This document shows, one piece after another, positions 62,721-64,000 of a stretch of DNA of 64,000 bases (its first letter is position 1; each line of letters begins with the position of its first letter). The position numbers and the translations under genes were made by a program. The stretch comes from JASSUD01 sp031963405 (GTDB taxonomy: Bacteria; Pseudomonadota; Gammaproteobacteria; Burkholderiales; Burkholderiaceae): assembly GCA_031963405.1 (NCBI GenBank), contig JASSUJ010000001.1, positions 1,240,001 through 1,304,000 of the forward strand, written 5' to 3'. Under the pieces are notes generated by a model. It had not been told where the DNA came from. It saw nothing but the letters and a program-made list of their open reading frames with translations, and searched no databases.

Positions 62721-62753
62721 CCAGGCCGCTAGGGAAAGCCTAAACAGATTCTC
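62648..62753. repeat. Palindromic repeat, arm type A, GC-rich form
   Basis: TTAGAACCTGTTTAGGG is paired with a near complement CCTAAACAGATTCT, and CTAGTGGCCTGGCGCCGCC with GGCGGTGCCAGGCCGCTAG. The core is AGTACAAAACGTACGGCAAGG. It ends 18 bp before the ileS start. Confidence 0.85.
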
Positions 62754-62771
62754 GGCAAGGAAAGCAACATA

Positions 62772-64000
62772 ATGAGCAATAATCCAAAGCGACCTGCTGC
62801 GGCGGCCAAATATCCTGTCAACCTCCTCGATACGCCATTTCCTATGCGCGGCGATTTGCCCAAGCGTGAACCGCAATGGGTGAAAGATTGGCAAGAGCGT
62901 AAAGTTTACGAAAAGATTCGCCAGGCCAGCCAAGGCCGACCAAAATTTATCTTGCATGATGGCCCTCCTTACGCAAATGGGGATATTCATATCGGCCATG
63001 CAGTCAATAAAATTCTTAAAGACATGATCGTCAAAGCGCGCACTTTAGCGGGCTTTGACGCCGCTTACGTGCCGGGCTGGGATTGTCACGGCATGCCGAT
63101 TGAAATTCAGATTGAAAAGCAATTTGGCAAAGGCTTGCCCATCGCTGAAGTGCAACGCAAAGCGCGTCACTATGCAGCGCAACAAATCGAGCGCCAAAAG
63201 GTAGATTTCCAACGCCTAGGCGTATTGGGTGACTGGGATCATCCTTATCGCACGATGGATTTCGCCAATGAGGCCAATGAAATTCGCGCGCTCGCCAAGA
63301 TGCTCGAAAAAGGCTACGTATTTCGCGGACTCAAACCCGTTAACTGGTGTTTTGATTGCGGCTCAGCATTGGCTGAAGCGGAAGTTGAATATCAGGAAAA
63401 AGTCGATAGCGCAGTGGATGTCGGGTTCGCCTTTGCCGAGCCAGAAAAAATCGCCCGCGCTTTTGGGCTGGATGCGCTACCTGCAGAGAATGGCTGGTTA
63501 GTCATTTGGACCACAACGCCTTGGACCATTCCAGCCAATCAAGCGCTTAATCTTCACCCCGATTTCAGCTACAGCCTAATTAATACGCCACGCGGGCTTC
63601 TCATTCTCGCCACAGAGCGTAGCGCAGCATGCCTAGAAGCGTATGGCTTGGAAGGGTCGATCATCGCATCAACTTCAGGCGCCGCGCTAGCTGGCTTACA
63701 TTTTCATCATCCCCTGGCAAGCGTACATTCTGGCTATCAGCGCACCGCTCCTATTGAACTTGGCGAATATGTCACGCTTGAAACAGGTACTGGCATTGTG
63801 CATTCGGCCCCGGCTTATGGCGTAGAAGATTTTGCCTCCTGTAAAAAACACGGCATGCGCGACGAAGATATTCTGAAACCTGTGCTAAGCAATGGCCGTT
63901 ATCAGGAAACACTACCGCTCTTTGGCGGGCTTTCGATCTGGGCTGCCAATGCAAAAATTATCGAAGCACTCAGCCAAGCAGGTACGCTATTTAAAACAGA
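62772..64000 (+). CDS. ileS: Isoleucyl-tRNA synthetase (5' part, runs off the window)
   Basis: Class Ia aminoacyl-tRNA synthetase charging tRNA-Ile; the first 409 codons are present and open to the window end, about 43% of a normal protein. The start ATG 62772 follows AAGGAAAG. The N-terminal YPVNLLDTPFPMRGDLPKRE, DGPPYANGDIHIGHA with HIGH at 73-76, and PGWDCHGMPIE motifs are intact. The editing domain begins with WTTTPWTIPANQA and GTGIVHSAPAYG. It follows ribF after two repeat copies. Confidence 0.96.
   Translation, partial: MSNNPKRPAAAAKYPVNLLDTPFPMRGDLPKREPQWVKDWQERKVYEKIRQASQGRPKFILHDGPPYANGDIHIGHAVNKILKDMIVKARTLAGFDAAYVPGWDCHGMPIEIQIEKQFGKGLPIAEVQRKARHYAAQQIERQKVDFQRLGVLGDWDHPYRTMDFANEANEIRALAKMLEKGYVFRGLKPVNWCFDCGSALAEAEVEYQEKVDSAVDVGFAFAEPEKIARAFGLDALPAENGWLVIWTTTPWTIPANQALNLHPDFSYSLINTPRGLLILATERSAACLEAYGLEGSIIASTSGAALAGLHFHHPLASVHSGYQRTAPIELGEYVTLETGTGIVHSAPAYGVEDFASCKKHGMRDEDILKPVLSNGRYQETLPLFGGLSIWAANAKIIEALSQAGTLFKT

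Noticed and set aside
199..62753. Palindromes as ordinary factor-independent terminators
   Set aside because: They are much longer than terminators, lack following T runs, share sequence among unrelated genes and also occur upstream of genes. A few may still act secondarily as terminators.
1..64000. tRNA, rRNA, CRISPR or complete insertion sequence
   Set aside because: I looked for T-loop-like strings, regularly spaced identical repeats and transposase frames with terminal inverted repeats and found none that hold up; only the Rpn-type gene is transposase-like.

Overview
The window reads as the chromosome of a betaproteobacterium of the Burkholderiaceae. The housekeeping genes (recG, queA-tgt-yajC-secDF, leuS-lptE-holA, hemCDXY-ppa-nadE, nadAC, rsmB-purN, ribF-ileS) have Burkholderia-like sequences and largely Burkholderia-like order. 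Three things suggest a reduced, host-associated genome: type III secretion (T3SS) genes, at least seven orphan genes with no recognisable bacterial function placed between conserved neighbours, and very dense intergenic palindromic repeats. Neighbours usually expected beside these genes are also missing (oxyR/katG, proA, nadB, ppc). A fungal endosymbiont related to Mycoavidus or Glomeribacter would fit; this is inference from gene content and texture, not from a marker gene.

Layout. 1-5.2 kb: tandem aroG copies, a PLP-binding yggS, an Inc-like orphan membrane protein, and proC. 5.3-10.4 kb: ubiA, dps, an orphan Ser-rich gene and recG. 10.7-12.8 kb: a very AT-rich 677-residue orphan. 13-19 kb: queA-tgt-yajC-secD-secF. 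19.5-25.8 kb: an Rpn-type nuclease, cytochrome b561, and a pqiA1-pqiA2-pqiB-pqiC lipid-transport operon. 25.8-33 kb: two orphan genes around purB, then mnmA and rlmL. 33.4-41.1 kb: eda-edd, hemJ, holA, lptE, leuS. 41.6-43.5 kb: a T3SS segment (sctD plus three small genes). 43.6-50.5 kb: nadE, ppa and hemY-X-D-C on the minus strand. 51.3-53.8 kb: an orphan coiled-coil gene with phosphosite-like motifs, and an XRE-type regulator. 54.3-60.1 kb: nadC, nadA, a fatty-acid desaturase, rsmB and purN. 60.3-64 kb: another orphan gene, ribF, and the 5' part of ileS, which runs off the window.

How it works together. The housekeeping part covers haem synthesis (hemC, D, X, Y and J), NAD synthesis (nadA, C, E), Entner-Doudoroff sugar breakdown (edd-eda), protein export (secDF-yajC), outer-membrane assembly and lipid traffic (lptE, pqi), and translation (leuS, ileS, tgt, queA, mnmA, rsmB, rlmL). 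Over this lies an apparent host-interaction layer: T3SS structural genes, and orphan genes that look like candidate secreted effectors. Two of the orphans (ATG at 7554 and at 10722) have an exact TTCG-N16-TTCG upstream, the PIP/hrpII box read by HrpB/HrpX-type T3SS regulators. Others carry eukaryote-directed sequence features: an N-myristoylation consensus, three R/K-x-x-S-x-P motifs, and a bilobed hydrophobic domain.

The most striking structure outside genes is a mosaic of roughly 30 long palindromic elements (about 50-155 bp). They share a central GTAC-spacer-GTAC core but have several different arm sets. They sit at gene ends, sometimes supply or abut stop codons, and in places extend into coding sequence. 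No tRNA, rRNA, CRISPR array or complete insertion sequence was seen.
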